From: Candidatus Blautia faecigallinarum
Lineage (GTDB): Bacteria; Bacillota; Clostridia; Lachnospirales; Lachnospiraceae
NCBI GenBank assembly: GCA_019116385.1
Contig: DXBU01000158.1
Span: 1-33,928, forward strand
DNA: 33,928 nt
Direction: 5' to 3'
In this document: positions 1 through 7,532 of the stretch, in pieces
How the letters are laid out: every line of letters starts with the position of its first letter
Position numbering within the stretch: position 1 is the stretch's first letter
Notes under the pieces: generated by a model
Databases searched by the model: none
What the model was told of the DNA's origin: nothing
What the model saw: only the letters and a program-made list of their open reading frames with translations
Translations under genes and position numbers: made by a program

Positions 1-2
1 CC

Positions 3-959
3 GGGATCGAGAATGTAGAGTATCTGGAACGCTTTGAGGAAAAACTTCCTTTATTCGGCAGAAGAAATCTGATCCAGAATTTTTATATTGATATTGCCTC
101 CTGGGAGGACGGCTTCCGAAAAAATCCTGCCCAGGAATTTGCAGATAAGGTGCGGTCCTGCTATCCCTATCTTCAGATTTATAATACCTTCGAAGATCTG
201 GCGCATATGCGCCAGGTAAAAACAAAAGAGGAGATCGCCCTGCACCGGCGGGCCTGCCAGATCACCACAGAAGGGGTAAAAAGTATCCTTTCCCATTTAA
301 AGCCGGGAATGCACGAATATGAGATCGAGGCGTATTTTGACTTTGAACTGAAATCCAGGAATGCCCGCCATGCTTTTTCTACCATTGCTGCATCCGGGAA
401 AAATGCCTGCGTAATGCACTATGTGGCCAATGACAGAAAAATGCAGGAAGGAGATATGATCCTTTTTGACCTGGGAGCGGAATGGGGAAGGTATGCTTCT
501 GACGTAAGCCGTACTTTTCCAGTAAACGGAATATTCACGCCTTTGCAGAAGGAACTGTATCAGGTAGTTCTGAAAGGCTTAAAAGCAGCCATAGCACGGA
601 CCAGGCCGGGACAGCCAAAGAATGAACTGCAGGAGATCAGCAAGCAGGTTATGGCGGAAGAACTGATCCGCCTTGGCATGATAAAACAGCCGGAAGAAAT
701 CATGAAATATTATTTCCACAGCTCCGGCCATTATATCGGCCTTTATACCCATGATGTGGGAAATGACAATGCGCCTTTAGAACCGGACATGATGTTTACC
801 CTTGAGCCGGGACTGTACTTTGAAGAATTGGGGATCGGGATCCGGATCGAAGATACTATTCTGGTGACGGAGGAAGGCTGTGAGGTGCTTACAGAGGGAA
901 TTCCGAAAGAACCGGAAGAAATCGAAAGATTTATGAGAGAAAGCCAGGCTGGAAAGTAA
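3..959 (+). CDS. Xaa-Pro aminopeptidase (M24 family), 5' truncated
   Basis: The reading frame is open from the window edge to the stop at 957-959, so the N-terminus lies outside; an internal ATG at 150 is not a credible start because coding sequence of the same protein continues upstream of it. The visible part is the M24 'pita-bread' catalytic domain of aminopeptidase P, a cytosolic dinuclear-metal enzyme that removes N-terminal residues preceding proline. The five expected metal ligands are visible in order: the two Asp in FDLGAEWGRYASDVSRTF, His in SSGHYIGL, Glu in TLEPGLYF and Glu in GIRIEDT. The region upstream of residue GQ 'HMRQVKTKEEI' is the end of the creatinase-like N-domain linker. 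Only 52 nt separate it from the next gene and no terminator is seen, so co-transcription is likely. Exact substrate preference cannot be read from sequence. Confidence 0.93.
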   Translation, partial: GIENVEYLERFEEKLPLFGRRNLIQNFYIDIASWEDGFRKNPAQEFADKVRSCYPYLQIYNTFEDLAHMRQVKTKEEIALHRRACQITTEGVKSILSHLKPGMHEYEIEAYFDFELKSRNARHAFSTIAASGKNACVMHYVANDRKMQEGDMILFDLGAEWGRYASDVSRTFPVNGIFTPLQKELYQVVLKGLKAAIARTRPGQPKNELQEISKQVMAEELIRLGMIKQPEEIMKYYFHSSGHYIGLYTHDVGNDNAPLEPDMMFTLEPGLYFEELGIGIRIEDTILVTEEGCEVLTEGIPKEPEEIERFMRESQAGK

Positions 960-1011
960 ATTTTCCAATCTGCCCGGATAACATGCCAAGGGAACGAGAA
1001 AAGAGGTAAGG

Positions 1012-1896
1012 ATGAGCAAATATGCCCAGCGGCGAAAAAAAGGGAAGAGATATATACTGCGGAAACTGCTTCTTTTGACAGAGGTATTGGTGGTCAGCCT
1101 GGTGATCCTGGGCGGCAGGGAGGAATCCCGGGTTACCGGCTCCTCCAGGTTCCGCTGGGAGGACCATCAGGTGATCACCCATGCCCTAGGAGAGACTAAG
1201 GGAAGGACGTATCTCAATTCCCGGGAGAGTTTTATAGAAAATTATGAAAAAGGCTGCCGGCTGTTCGAAGTGGATCTGGCGAAAACCTCCGATGGCGTCT
1301 GGGTGTGCCGGCACAGCTGGAACGATCCTATGGGACAGTGGCCAGGGGACGGGCAGAAGGTCCTTTCTCTGGAAGGATTTTTAAGTTCTCCTTTATATGG
1401 AGAATTTACGCCAATGTCCTTTGAAGACCTTCTGGTGCTTTTGAAAGAATACCCGGATGCTTTTGTACTGTTGGATTCCAAGCAGTATTCTGTGAGAAAT
1501 TATCAGAGGACCCTGGAGGATTACAGCGAATATGTGGAGATCGCGGGAACGGCAGATGCTGAGGAGGTCCTTTCCCGCCTGATCCCGGAGATTTATAACG
1601 AAGCAATGTACCCGGGAGTTGCGGTCATGAAGCGTTTTCCCACCTGTATTTATTCTCTCTGGCAGGAATACTCCCGGGAAGAACTGGAACAGATCGCGGA
1701 CTTCTGCAGAGAAAAGGAAATCCCTGCGGCTACCGTATACGAAGAGTACTGGTCGGCGGAGGTCCAGCAGATCTTCGATGAGAGAGGGATTCTCTTGTAT
1801 ATTTATACGGTTAATGATCTAGAGAACGCCAGGAGTTATATGGAACAGGGAGCGGCAGGGATCTGTACGGACAGCATCACCCAGGAGATGCTCTGA
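1012..1896 (+). CDS. Membrane-anchored GDPD/PI-PLC-like phosphodiesterase
   Basis: This 294-residue protein starts at ATG 1012, preceded by AGAGGTAAGG. Residues 1-16 are basic and are followed by one hydrophobic segment (about residues 17-34, LLLLTEVLVVSLVILGG), indicating a signal anchor with the catalytic part outside the membrane. The rest resembles the TIM-barrel glycerophosphodiester phosphodiesterase family: an early His (THALGE), the Glu-x-Asp pair in LFEVDLAKT, a second His in VCRHSW, and the typical C-terminal strand sequence GAAGICTDS. By family, it would hydrolyse glycerophosphodiesters or a related phospholipid headgroup. The first motif is HALGE rather than the common HRG, so it belongs to a divergent branch and its substrate is uncertain. 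It probably shares a transcript with the upstream aminopeptidase. Confidence 0.8.
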   Translation: MSKYAQRRKKGKRYILRKLLLLTEVLVVSLVILGGREESRVTGSSRFRWEDHQVITHALGETKGRTYLNSRESFIENYEKGCRLFEVDLAKTSDGVWVCRHSWNDPMGQWPGDGQKVLSLEGFLSSPLYGEFTPMSFEDLLVLLKEYPDAFVLLDSKQYSVRNYQRTLEDYSEYVEIAGTADAEEVLSRLIPEIYNEAMYPGVAVMKRFPTCIYSLWQEYSREELEQIADFCREKEIPAATVYEEYWSAEVQQIFDERGILLYIYTVNDLENARSYMEQGAAGICTDSITQEML

Positions 1897-2006
1897 GCTT
1901 TTTCAGGAAAACAGGCTTAATATAGGGAAAGATCCAGCAAAAAACGCACATAATAAAGGCAGAATAACTGTCTTATCCAGAAAAAAGAAAAAGGAACGCA
2001 AAGAAT

Positions 2007-3344
2007 ATGGGAATAAGAAGAACAGCCGCTGTATGGGCGGCAAAGACAGCCGGCTTTGTCTGCAAAAAAATGGGACGGCAGGGAGTCACCTGGGCGGGAA
2101 AGATCGCCCTTAAGATCGACCCCGCCATTTTGGAAGAACTTGCGGCACAGGTACGGGAAAAGATTTTTGTAGTATGCGGAACAAATGGAAAGACGACCAC
2201 CAACAATATGCTCTGCGCGGCCCTTGAAGCAGAAGGAAAAAAGGTGGTATGCAACCATACCGGCTCCAATATGCTCAATGGGGCAGTGGCTGCATTTGTC
2301 CTGGCAGCAGGACCAAGCGGACGCCTGGATGCGGACTACGCCTGTATTGAAGTGGACGAGGCATCCACCAGGCATATCTTTCCTAAGATCAAACCGGATT
2401 ATATGGTATTGACCAATCTGTTCCGGGATCAGCTGGACCGCTATGGAGAGATCGATATCACAATGAACATATTGGAAGAAATGATGGAAAAGGTCCCGGA
2501 TATGAAGGTGATCGTAAACGGCGATGATGCCCTTTCGGCTTATCTGGCCATGGAGAGCGGAAATCCCTATGTAAGCTATGGGATCAGCAGGCAGGTAATG
2601 AAAAACGAAACCAATGAAATACGGGAAGGGCGTTTCTGCAAGCGGTGCGGCCAGAAACTGGAGTATCACTTCTATCATTACAGCCAGCTGGGAGACTATA
2701 GCTGTCCCGGATGCGGATTCAAAAGACCCTCCCTTGATTTTGATGCCCAGGAGGTAAAGGTGGGGGACCAGATCTCCTTTTTTGTGGAGGGACAGCATAT
2801 TGTGGCAAATTATAAGGGATTTTATAATGTGTACAATATACTGGCTGCCTATGCGGGAGTGCGTACAGCGGGATTTGCGGCGGAGCATTTCAATGATATG
2901 CTGAAAAAGTTCAATCCGGAAAACGGAAGGATGGAGCAGTTCCGCATTAAAGGAACGAGTATTGTTTTGAACCTGGCCAAAAATCCTGCAGGATTCAACC
3001 AGAATATCACCGCGGTCATGGAGGACAAATCTCCCAAAGATCTTGTGATCGCCATCAACGACAATGCCCAGGACGGAATTGATATTTCCTGGCTTTGGGA
3101 TGTGGATTTTGACCGCTTCCGGGAGGAAAGCGTGAAAAGCATCACTGTGAGCGGCATCCGCTGCCAGGATATGCGGCTGAGACTGAAATATGTAGACATT
3201 CCTTCAGCACTGGAAAGGGATGTGGAAAAAGCGATCCGCAGCTATATTGGAAAGGGAACAGGAAACCTTTATGTGCTGGTAAACTATACGGCGCTTTTTA
3301 GTACCAGGAATATCCTGAAAAAGCTGGAGGGTGAAAACTTATGA
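2007..3344 (+). CDS. murT: Lipid II isoglutaminyl synthase, ligase subunit MurT
   Basis: This 445-residue protein is a Mur-ligase homologue that, with GatD, amidates the alpha-carboxyl of the D-Glu of lipid II at the cytoplasmic membrane face. The ATP-binding loop GTNGKTTT is at residues 58-65, inside the central Mur-ligase domain. A four-Cys zinc-ribbon-like insert (C211, C214, C233, C236) is characteristic of MurT. The C-terminal part from about residue 300 matches the family-specific C-terminal domain, and the length is normal. AAAGGAA lies about 10 nt upstream of the ATG. The last codons overlap gatD by 4 nt (ATGA), so the two subunits are translationally coupled, as expected for an obligate complex. 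I see no convincing promoter in the 110 nt upstream. Confidence 0.95.
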   Translation: MGIRRTAAVWAAKTAGFVCKKMGRQGVTWAGKIALKIDPAILEELAAQVREKIFVVCGTNGKTTTNNMLCAALEAEGKKVVCNHTGSNMLNGAVAAFVLAAGPSGRLDADYACIEVDEASTRHIFPKIKPDYMVLTNLFRDQLDRYGEIDITMNILEEMMEKVPDMKVIVNGDDALSAYLAMESGNPYVSYGISRQVMKNETNEIREGRFCKRCGQKLEYHFYHYSQLGDYSCPGCGFKRPSLDFDAQEVKVGDQISFFVEGQHIVANYKGFYNVYNILAAYAGVRTAGFAAEHFNDMLKKFNPENGRMEQFRIKGTSIVLNLAKNPAGFNQNITAVMEDKSPKDLVIAINDNAQDGIDISWLWDVDFDRFREESVKSITVSGIRCQDMRLRLKYVDIPSALERDVEKAIRSYIGKGTGNLYVLVNYTALFSTRNILKKLEGENL

Positions 3345-4060
3345 AGATTACAATAGGACATTTATATCCGGATCTTTTGAATCTTTACGGCGACAGGGGA
3401 AATATCCAGTGTCTGATGAAACGGTGCCGGTGGAGGGGCATTGAGGCAGAAACCATCGCTTTTGAACTGGGGGATCCCATCGATTTTTCCGGACTGGACA
3501 TTGTACTTTTAGGGGGAGGCTCAGACCGGGAGCAGATGCTGGTGTGCCAGAAACTCCGGGAGATCCGGGGGGCTTTTAAAGAGTATGTGGAATCGGAGGG
3601 CGTGGTGATCGCCATATGCGGCGGCTATCAGCTCCTTGGCAAGTATTACCATACAGACCAGGGAAGCATGGAAGGCCTGGATCTGGTGGATATTTATACC
3701 GAACAGGGAGAAGGACGTCTGATCAGCAATATCGTACTGCAAAGCGATCTTTTTGAAATGCCGGTGGTAGGATTTGAAAACCATGGAGGCCGTACGTTTA
3801 TCAACCAGAACCGGCCCTTGGGAAAAGTGCTTTATGGAGCGGGAAATGATGGAACCTCCGGCTATGAGGGCGTGGTGTATAAAAATGTCATCGGGACCTA
3901 TCTTCACGGCCCTCTGCTCCCGAAAAATCCCCAGCTTGCAGACTGGCTGATCCGCCGCGCTTTGGAGAAAAAGTATCACCAGGAGGTAGAACTAGAACCT
4001 CTTGACGACAGCCAGGAAATGGAAGCGAACGCTTATATATACCATAGATTTGTAAAATAA
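3341..4060 (+). CDS. gatD: Lipid II isoglutaminyl synthase, glutaminase subunit GatD
   Basis: This 239-residue class I glutamine amidotransferase (CobB/CobQ-like) supplies ammonia from glutamine to MurT. The nucleophile is C93 in the sequence AICGGYQLLG, and the catalytic His is H189 in GTYLHGPLL. These positions correspond to C94 and H189 of the Staphylococcus aureus enzyme (from memory of the published structure). As in the family, no classical Asp/Glu third residue follows the His; MurT is thought to contribute the Asp. The start codon overlaps the murT stop, and the gene ends 4 nt before the promoter of the rubredoxin unit. No hairpin terminator is visible after it, so read-through into rubredoxin is possible. 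Confidence 0.95.
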   Translation: MKITIGHLYPDLLNLYGDRGNIQCLMKRCRWRGIEAETIAFELGDPIDFSGLDIVLLGGGSDREQMLVCQKLREIRGAFKEYVESEGVVIAICGGYQLLGKYYHTDQGSMEGLDLVDIYTEQGEGRLISNIVLQSDLFEMPVVGFENHGGRTFINQNRPLGKVLYGAGNDGTSGYEGVVYKNVIGTYLHGPLLPKNPQLADWLIRRALEKKYHQEVELEPLDDSQEMEANAYIYHRFVK

Positions 4061-4064
4061 GTGC

Positions 4065-4093
4065 TTGCATTAGCAGAAGTCAAATTGTATAAT
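4065..4093 (+). promoter_or_regulatory. Sigma-A-type promoter for rubredoxin
   Basis: TTGCAT (4065-4070) and a perfect TATAAT (4088-4093) are separated by exactly 17 nt, immediately downstream of gatD. The predicted transcript start is about 4100, giving a leader of roughly 65 nt before the rubredoxin ATG. Confidence 0.75.
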
Positions 4094-4164
4094 GTGCGTA
4101 TACGGACGGCTGCCGCACCGGAAAGCATGCCGGACATGCAGCCGAAGAGAAAGGAGACGATATC

Positions 4165-4326
4165 ATGCAGAAATATGTATGTGGACCATGCGGATACGAA
4201 TATGATCCAGAGGTTGGCGATCCGGACAATGGAATCGCACCAGGAACGGCGTTTGAAGATCTTCCGGAGGATTGGGTATGCCCGATTTGCGGTGTAGGTA
4301 AAGAGGAATTCGAACCGGCAGAATAA
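4165..4326 (+). CDS. Rubredoxin
   Basis: This is a complete 53-residue rubredoxin, a small one-iron electron carrier used by anaerobes for oxygen and peroxide detoxification and related reductases. Both iron-binding knuckles are present: CGPCGY with C6 and C9 near the N-terminus, and CPICG with C39 and C42 near the C-terminus. The aromatic and acidic residues typical of the fold ([19 protein letters not shown]) are in place. AAAGGAG lies about 8 nt upstream of ATG 4165. It sits between a clear promoter (4065-4093) and a terminator-like hairpin (4338-4381), so it is a monocistronic unit. No neighbouring redox partner such as rubrerythrin or a flavodiiron protein is encoded nearby, so its electron donor and acceptor cannot be inferred from context. 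Confidence 0.97.
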   Translation: MQKYVCGPCGYEYDPEVGDPDNGIAPGTAFEDLPEDWVCPICGVGKEEFEPAE

Positions 4327-4337
4327 AGATAGGCTGT

Positions 4338-4381
4338 AAAGGTGCCGAAAGCCCAGGGAGCTTTTGACACCTTTCTTTATT
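4338..4381 (+). terminator. Terminator after rubredoxin
   Basis: The outer stem AAAGGTG (4338-4344) pairs with CACCTTT (4368-4374), and an inner stem AAAGC (4348-4352) pairs with GCTTT (4360-4364). A T-rich tail CTTTATT follows. The stem is less GC-rich than the other terminators in the window. Confidence 0.65.
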
Positions 4382-4403
4382 AGAGTGAGATAAGGGGTGC
4401 ACT

Positions 4404-4988
4404 ATGGCAAAATCACACAATCAAAAAGCAAAAATTCTATTTTTGGAACAGATGCTGCGCGGCACGGGGGAGGAACGGGCAGTAACCATGCAGGAGATCC
4501 TGACAACACTTATGGAACATGGCATACCGGCGGAGAGAAAGAGCATTTATGACGATATAGAGGCACTCCGTGCATTTGGCATGGATGTAAGGTTCCGCAG
4601 AGGAAGACCGGGGGGATATTACTTATGGGGAAATACACCGAAAGCGCAGCAGGTACAAAAGGAAGGGCTTCCTGAAGAAGGAGGACCAGAAGAACGTCCG
4701 GAATTTACACGGCGGGAGCCAAAGGATAAAGAAAAGAAAATGCGGCTGCTTTGTTCCAAAAGCATAGAGGAACAGGTGAAAGCCTACTTTGGCAGCGCCG
4801 GAAAATATAAAGAAAAAGAGCCGGGATATTTTACCGTTACGGCTGCTTTCCTTTCCGACCCTCAGTTTTACGGGTGGCTTACGGCAATGGGGACGGAGGT
4901 ACATATCTTAAAACCCAGAAAACTCGCCCAGTCCTACCGGGAATACCTGAAGACACTGGCCAGGGAATATAAGCAGTTAAACGGATAA
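4404..4988 (+). CDS. WYL-family-like transcriptional regulator lacking the WYL core
   Basis: This 194-residue protein begins with a winged helix-turn-helix of the DeoR/HTH_11 kind (about residues 7-70; RKSIYDDIEALRAFGMDV, with the wing in FRRGRPGGYYL). This is the standard N-terminus of WYL-domain regulators. After a charged linker (about 75-112), the C-terminal part (about 113-192) resembles the WCX extension of the same family: 'VKAYFGSAG', 'FTVTAAFLSDPQFYGWLTAMG' split by short turns, and 'ILKPRKLAQSYREYLKTLA'. The approximately 80-residue WYL effector-binding domain that normally lies between them is not present. No frameshift is visible, and the frame is intact from a well-placed AAGGGG site, so this seems a genuine short architecture. 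Targets are unknown; the adjacent sugar-binding lipoprotein gene starts 32 nt downstream and could be co-transcribed. Confidence 0.7.
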   Translation: MAKSHNQKAKILFLEQMLRGTGEERAVTMQEILTTLMEHGIPAERKSIYDDIEALRAFGMDVRFRRGRPGGYYLWGNTPKAQQVQKEGLPEEGGPEERPEFTRREPKDKEKKMRLLCSKSIEEQVKAYFGSAGKYKEKEPGYFTVTAAFLSDPQFYGWLTAMGTEVHILKPRKLAQSYREYLKTLAREYKQLNG

Positions 4989-5020
4989 GGCAACAAAGAC
5001 AGAGAGGATTGAAGATAACG

Positions 5021-6424
5021 ATGAAAAGAAAAACCGCAGCAATTCTAGTGGGAATGATGGTTTCTGTCTCCCTGACGGCAGGATGCGGCAGCAACGAAGC
5101 CACAGAAGCAGCCAGCCAGGGAGAGCAGACCGGTGCGGAGGACGAGGAAGAGACCGAAGAAGCATCCAAGGAAGAAGAGGAAGAAACAGCTGCGACCGGG
5201 GAAGCGGAAGAAGGCGAAGAAGACAACCAAGAAGAAAGCAGTGAAACCCAGGAGCCGGAAGAGGAAGAAAAGGGAACCGTAGCGGTGCTCCTGCCGGACG
5301 ATACCGATGAACGGTGGGCAGCAGACGGCGGATATATCCGTACAGAGCTGGAAAATGCCGGCTATGAGCCGCAGATCCTTTATGCACAGGGCGACGGGCA
5401 GAAGCAGGCAGAGCAGGCAGCGGAAATGATCGAAGAAGAAGTGGACGCTTTTCTGATCGCCCCGGCCGACGCCTATTCTCTCACAGATGCGCTGGCAGGA
5501 GCCAAGGAAAAAGGAATCCCTGTTTTTTCTTATGATGACCTGATCATGGACAGCGATGCGGTTTCTTATTATATTACCTTTAACAGCAGAGAAATAGGCC
5601 ATGCCCTGGGCAATTCCATTATAGAAAAGATGGATCTGGAAAAAGCCCGGGAGGATGGAAAGTCTTATAATATCGAATTCTTTATGGGATCGCCGGATGA
5701 CCTTAAATCCCTGTTCCTATATAATGGAGTAATGGAAGTCCTGAATCCTTATCTGGAAGACGAGACGTTAGTGTGCCAGTCCGGACGGACCTCTTTTCAT
5801 GATACAGCCATCATGCGTTTCAGCGAGAGCGAAGCCCAGCGTATACTAAAGGAGACCTTAGAAGAGTCCTACCAGGGGAAAACGCTGGACATTGCCTGCA
5901 CAGCCTTTGACGGCGCTGCTTTGGGTGTGGCCCAGGGGATGGAAGAGGCAGGGATCTCTCCGGATCAGGAGCAGTGGCCCATGATCACAGGAGTGGGCTG
6001 TGAACTTTCCGGCATGCAGGGGATCGCTGCAGGAAGCCAGACCAACAGTGTCTATATGGACCGGGAAAATCTGGCGAAGCAGGGCGTAAATATGGTGGAT
6101 ACCTATCTTAAGGGGGAGGACCCGGAGGTTACGGATTACGAACAGTATGACAACGGCAAAAAGATCATCGGCACCTATACCTGCGAGATCCAGCTGATCG
6201 ACAAAGACAATTTTGAACTGCTGATCGATAAGGGGCTTTATACAGAGGAAGAAGTGCTTCCTGAAGGCTTCCTGGATGAAGAGGAGGAAGCCCCGGAGGT
6301 ATCTCCTGTTCTTACGGAAGAACCTGAGGAAGAAGAAACGGATACAGAAGAAACGGATGCAGGAGAAACAGACACAGAAGAAGAAACCGATGCAGAAGAA
6401 ACGGAGCCGGATCCGGAGGATTAA
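5021..6424 (+). CDS. ChvE/RbsB-like sugar-binding lipoprotein with acidic tails
   Basis: I chose ATG 5021 over the in-frame TTG at 5009 because the TTG sits directly against the AGAGAGG site. The 467-residue product has a lipoprotein signal peptide with lipobox LTAGC, so Cys22 would be lipidated and anchored outside the membrane. Residues about 25-84 are an extremely acidic Glu/Thr linker. Residues about 86-425 form a periplasmic-binding-protein type I fold resembling the multiple-sugar-binding protein ChvE (start TVAVLLPDDTDERW; late segment 'DNGKKIIGTYTCEIQLIDK'). The last 40 residues are again Glu/Thr/Asp repeats (EETDTEETDAGETDTEEE). No permease or ATPase gene is adjacent, so it either serves a distant transporter or acts as a sensor. 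The ligand is unknown. It converges with xpt and shares the 6433-6475 hairpin. Confidence 0.8.
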   Translation: MKRKTAAILVGMMVSVSLTAGCGSNEATEAASQGEQTGAEDEEETEEASKEEEEETAATGEAEEGEEDNQEESSETQEPEEEEKGTVAVLLPDDTDERWAADGGYIRTELENAGYEPQILYAQGDGQKQAEQAAEMIEEEVDAFLIAPADAYSLTDALAGAKEKGIPVFSYDDLIMDSDAVSYYITFNSREIGHALGNSIIEKMDLEKAREDGKSYNIEFFMGSPDDLKSLFLYNGVMEVLNPYLEDETLVCQSGRTSFHDTAIMRFSESEAQRILKETLEESYQGKTLDIACTAFDGAALGVAQGMEEAGISPDQEQWPMITGVGCELSGMQGIAAGSQTNSVYMDRENLAKQGVNMVDTYLKGEDPEVTDYEQYDNGKKIIGTYTCEIQLIDKDNFELLIDKGLYTEEEVLPEGFLDEEEEAPEVSPVLTEEPEEEETDTEETDAGETDTEEETDAEETEPDPED

Positions 6425-6432
6425 AAAATAAT

Positions 6433-6475
6433 GGGAGCTGTCTGCCAGGATCTGGCCAGCTCCCTGTCTTTGTTT
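6433..6475. terminator. Terminator between the lipoprotein gene and xpt
   Basis: GGGAGCTG (6433-6440) pairs with CAGCTCCC (6457-6464), with an inner CCAG/CTGG pairing, and a T-rich tail follows (TGTCTTTGTTT). It lies between convergent genes. On the minus strand the tail is less clear, so it mainly serves the plus strand. Confidence 0.7.
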
Positions 6476-6486
6476 CCTGTATAAAA

Positions 6487-7059
6487 TCATTCCCGGAAGG
6501 TGAGGGAATCATCGGTCATAGAATCGATGACAGCCAGAGACTCCAGGCGGATGCCCATGCTGCGGATCTGTTCGCCGCCGTGCTGGAACCCCTTTTCAAT
6601 GACAATACCGGCTCCCTCCAGGACCGCGCCGGATTTTTTTACGATGTCAATAAGCCCTAGAAGCGCACAGCCGTTTGCCAGGAAATCGTCGATCAAAAGG
6701 ACGTGATCCTGGGGACCTAAAAATTTCTTGGAAAGTATCACATCGTAGACTTTTTTGTGAGTAAAGGATTCCACCTTTGTGGTGTACATTTCGCCGTCCA
6801 GGTTGATGCTCTGGGCTTTCTTGGCAAAGAGGACGGGAACGTGGAAATACTGTGCCGTGATACAGGCGATCCCTATGCCGGATGCTTCGATGGTGAGAAT
6901 TTTCGTTATGGGACAGTCGGAAAAACGCGCTTTGAATTCTTTTCCGATTTCATTGATAAGAGAAATGTCCATCTGATGATTTAAAAAACTGTCAACTTTT
7001 AAGATATTGCCCGGTTTGACAATGCCGTCTTTAAGGATGCGGTCCTTTAAAAGCTTCAT
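6487..7059 (-). CDS. xpt: Xanthine phosphoribosyltransferase
   Basis: This 190-residue protein matches Xpt, which converts xanthine and PRPP to XMP in purine salvage. The PRPP-binding motif is VLLIDDFLANG ending at residue 130, preceded by the usual 'KKAQSINLDGEMYTTKVESFT' block split over residues 81-100. Length and N-terminus (MKLLKDRILKDG) are typical of the Bacillus/Clostridium enzyme. The start at 7059 follows GGGGAGGAAG. It is transcribed divergently from the 75-residue orphan. In many Firmicutes xpt is controlled by a guanine riboswitch, but I see no riboswitch core in the roughly 80-nt leader; only a short GC hairpin followed by a T-run is present (7109-7129). Confidence 0.95.
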   Translation of the reverse strand: MKLLKDRILKDGIVKPGNILKVDSFLNHQMDISLINEIGKEFKARFSDCPITKILTIEASGIGIACITAQYFHVPVLFAKKAQSINLDGEMYTTKVESFTHKKVYDVILSKKFLGPQDHVLLIDDFLANGCALLGLIDIVKKSGAVLEGAGIVIEKGFQHGGEQIRSMGIRLESLAVIDSMTDDSLTFRE

Positions 7060-7108
7060 ACTTACTTCCTCCCCTTCGGTTTTCTGTGCCCTGGCGGCGG
7101 CAGTGGGT

Positions 7109-7129
7109 AAAAAAATAACCGCAGCGCGG
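7109..7129 (-). promoter_or_regulatory. Short hairpin with U-run in the xpt leader (possible attenuator)
   Basis: Read on the minus strand, CCGC-GCT-GCGG is followed at once by TTATTTTTTT. The stem is only 4 bp, short for a terminator, but the U-run is striking. It lies between the xpt promoter and the xpt ribosome site, so conditional termination is possible. Function is not established. Confidence 0.3.
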
Positions 7130-7142
7130 GATAATTAAGCTT

Positions 7143-7171
7143 ATGATACGCTATTATTCGAGGAAGTGCAA
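7143..7171 (-). promoter_or_regulatory. Sigma-A-type promoter for xpt
   Basis: On the minus strand, TTGCAC (7171-7166) and TATCAT (7148-7143) are separated by 17 nt. AAGTGCAA overlapping the -35 recurs as a direct copy at 7187-7194, 23 bp upstream, which could mark a regulator site. Confidence 0.6.
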
Positions 7172-7233
7172 TTATTTTTGACAAAAAAGTGCAAAAAAAA
7201 CAAAAAATAACATAAGAGAAAGAAGGCGGAAAG

Positions 7234-7461
7234 ATGAAAGAATACGAAGTGATATGGGAAATATTTAATAAATGTCCCAGAAATCAGATGCGTGATGTTT
7301 TCGTGGAGGAAGTGGAGATCGAGGATCCGGAGGAATATATTAAAGAGAAATTTGCCGGAAAGGATGTAAGCTACGAAAAAACAGTCCTGGCCGACGGCAG
7401 CATCGTATATGATATCCAGACCTCCGGGATCCGGCAGAGATGCTCTTTTACGGAATTTTAG
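7234..7461 (+). CDS. Small hypothetical protein, 75 residues
   Basis: I do not recognise this family by name. The ORF starts with ATG after GAAGGCGGAAAG and encodes an acidic soluble protein with no signal peptide or membrane segment. Visible features are an N-terminal 'EYEVIWEIFNKCPRNQMRDVF' region (broken here into its two helices, the second containing the only early Cys) and an acidic 'EEVEIEDPEEYI' stretch, then a basic-aromatic C-terminus ending in a second Cys (QRCSFTEF). The region upstream holds TTGACA at 7178-7183, but a matching -10 is not clear. Regular codon use and a good ribosome site argue for a real gene. It lies just upstream of the csoR promoter, without an obvious terminator. 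Confidence 0.7.
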   Translation: MKEYEVIWEIFNKCPRNQMRDVFVEEVEIEDPEEYIKEKFAGKDVSYEKTVLADGSIVYDIQTSGIRQRCSFTEF

Positions 7462-7473
7462 TAAAGCTTACAC

Positions 7474-7503
7474 TTGAAGAAAGGACAGGCAGTGATATAT
7501 AAT
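7474..7503 (+). promoter_or_regulatory. Promoter for the csoR-mrp unit
   Basis: TTGAAG (7474-7479) and TATAAT (7498-7503) are separated by 18 nt; the csoR ATG is 30 nt further on, preceded by AAAGGAGG. Confidence 0.65.
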
Positions 7504-7532
7504 ACAATAAGAGTGCGTCAAAAGGAGGAAAT

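Noticed and set aside
1917..2888. 323-codon open frame on the minus strand
   Set aside because: It lies opposite the well-supported murT gene, has no ribosome site, and its translation shows no recognisable domain. It is a by-product of murT codon use.
4061..4297. 78-codon frame overlapping rubredoxin
   Set aside because: It lies in a different frame over a clear rubredoxin gene and its promoter, starting from a TTG or GTG-type codon with no ribosome site.
7178..7206. Forward promoter for the 75-residue orphan (TTGACA at 7178)
   Set aside because: No acceptable -10 hexamer lies 16-19 nt downstream; the region is poly-A.
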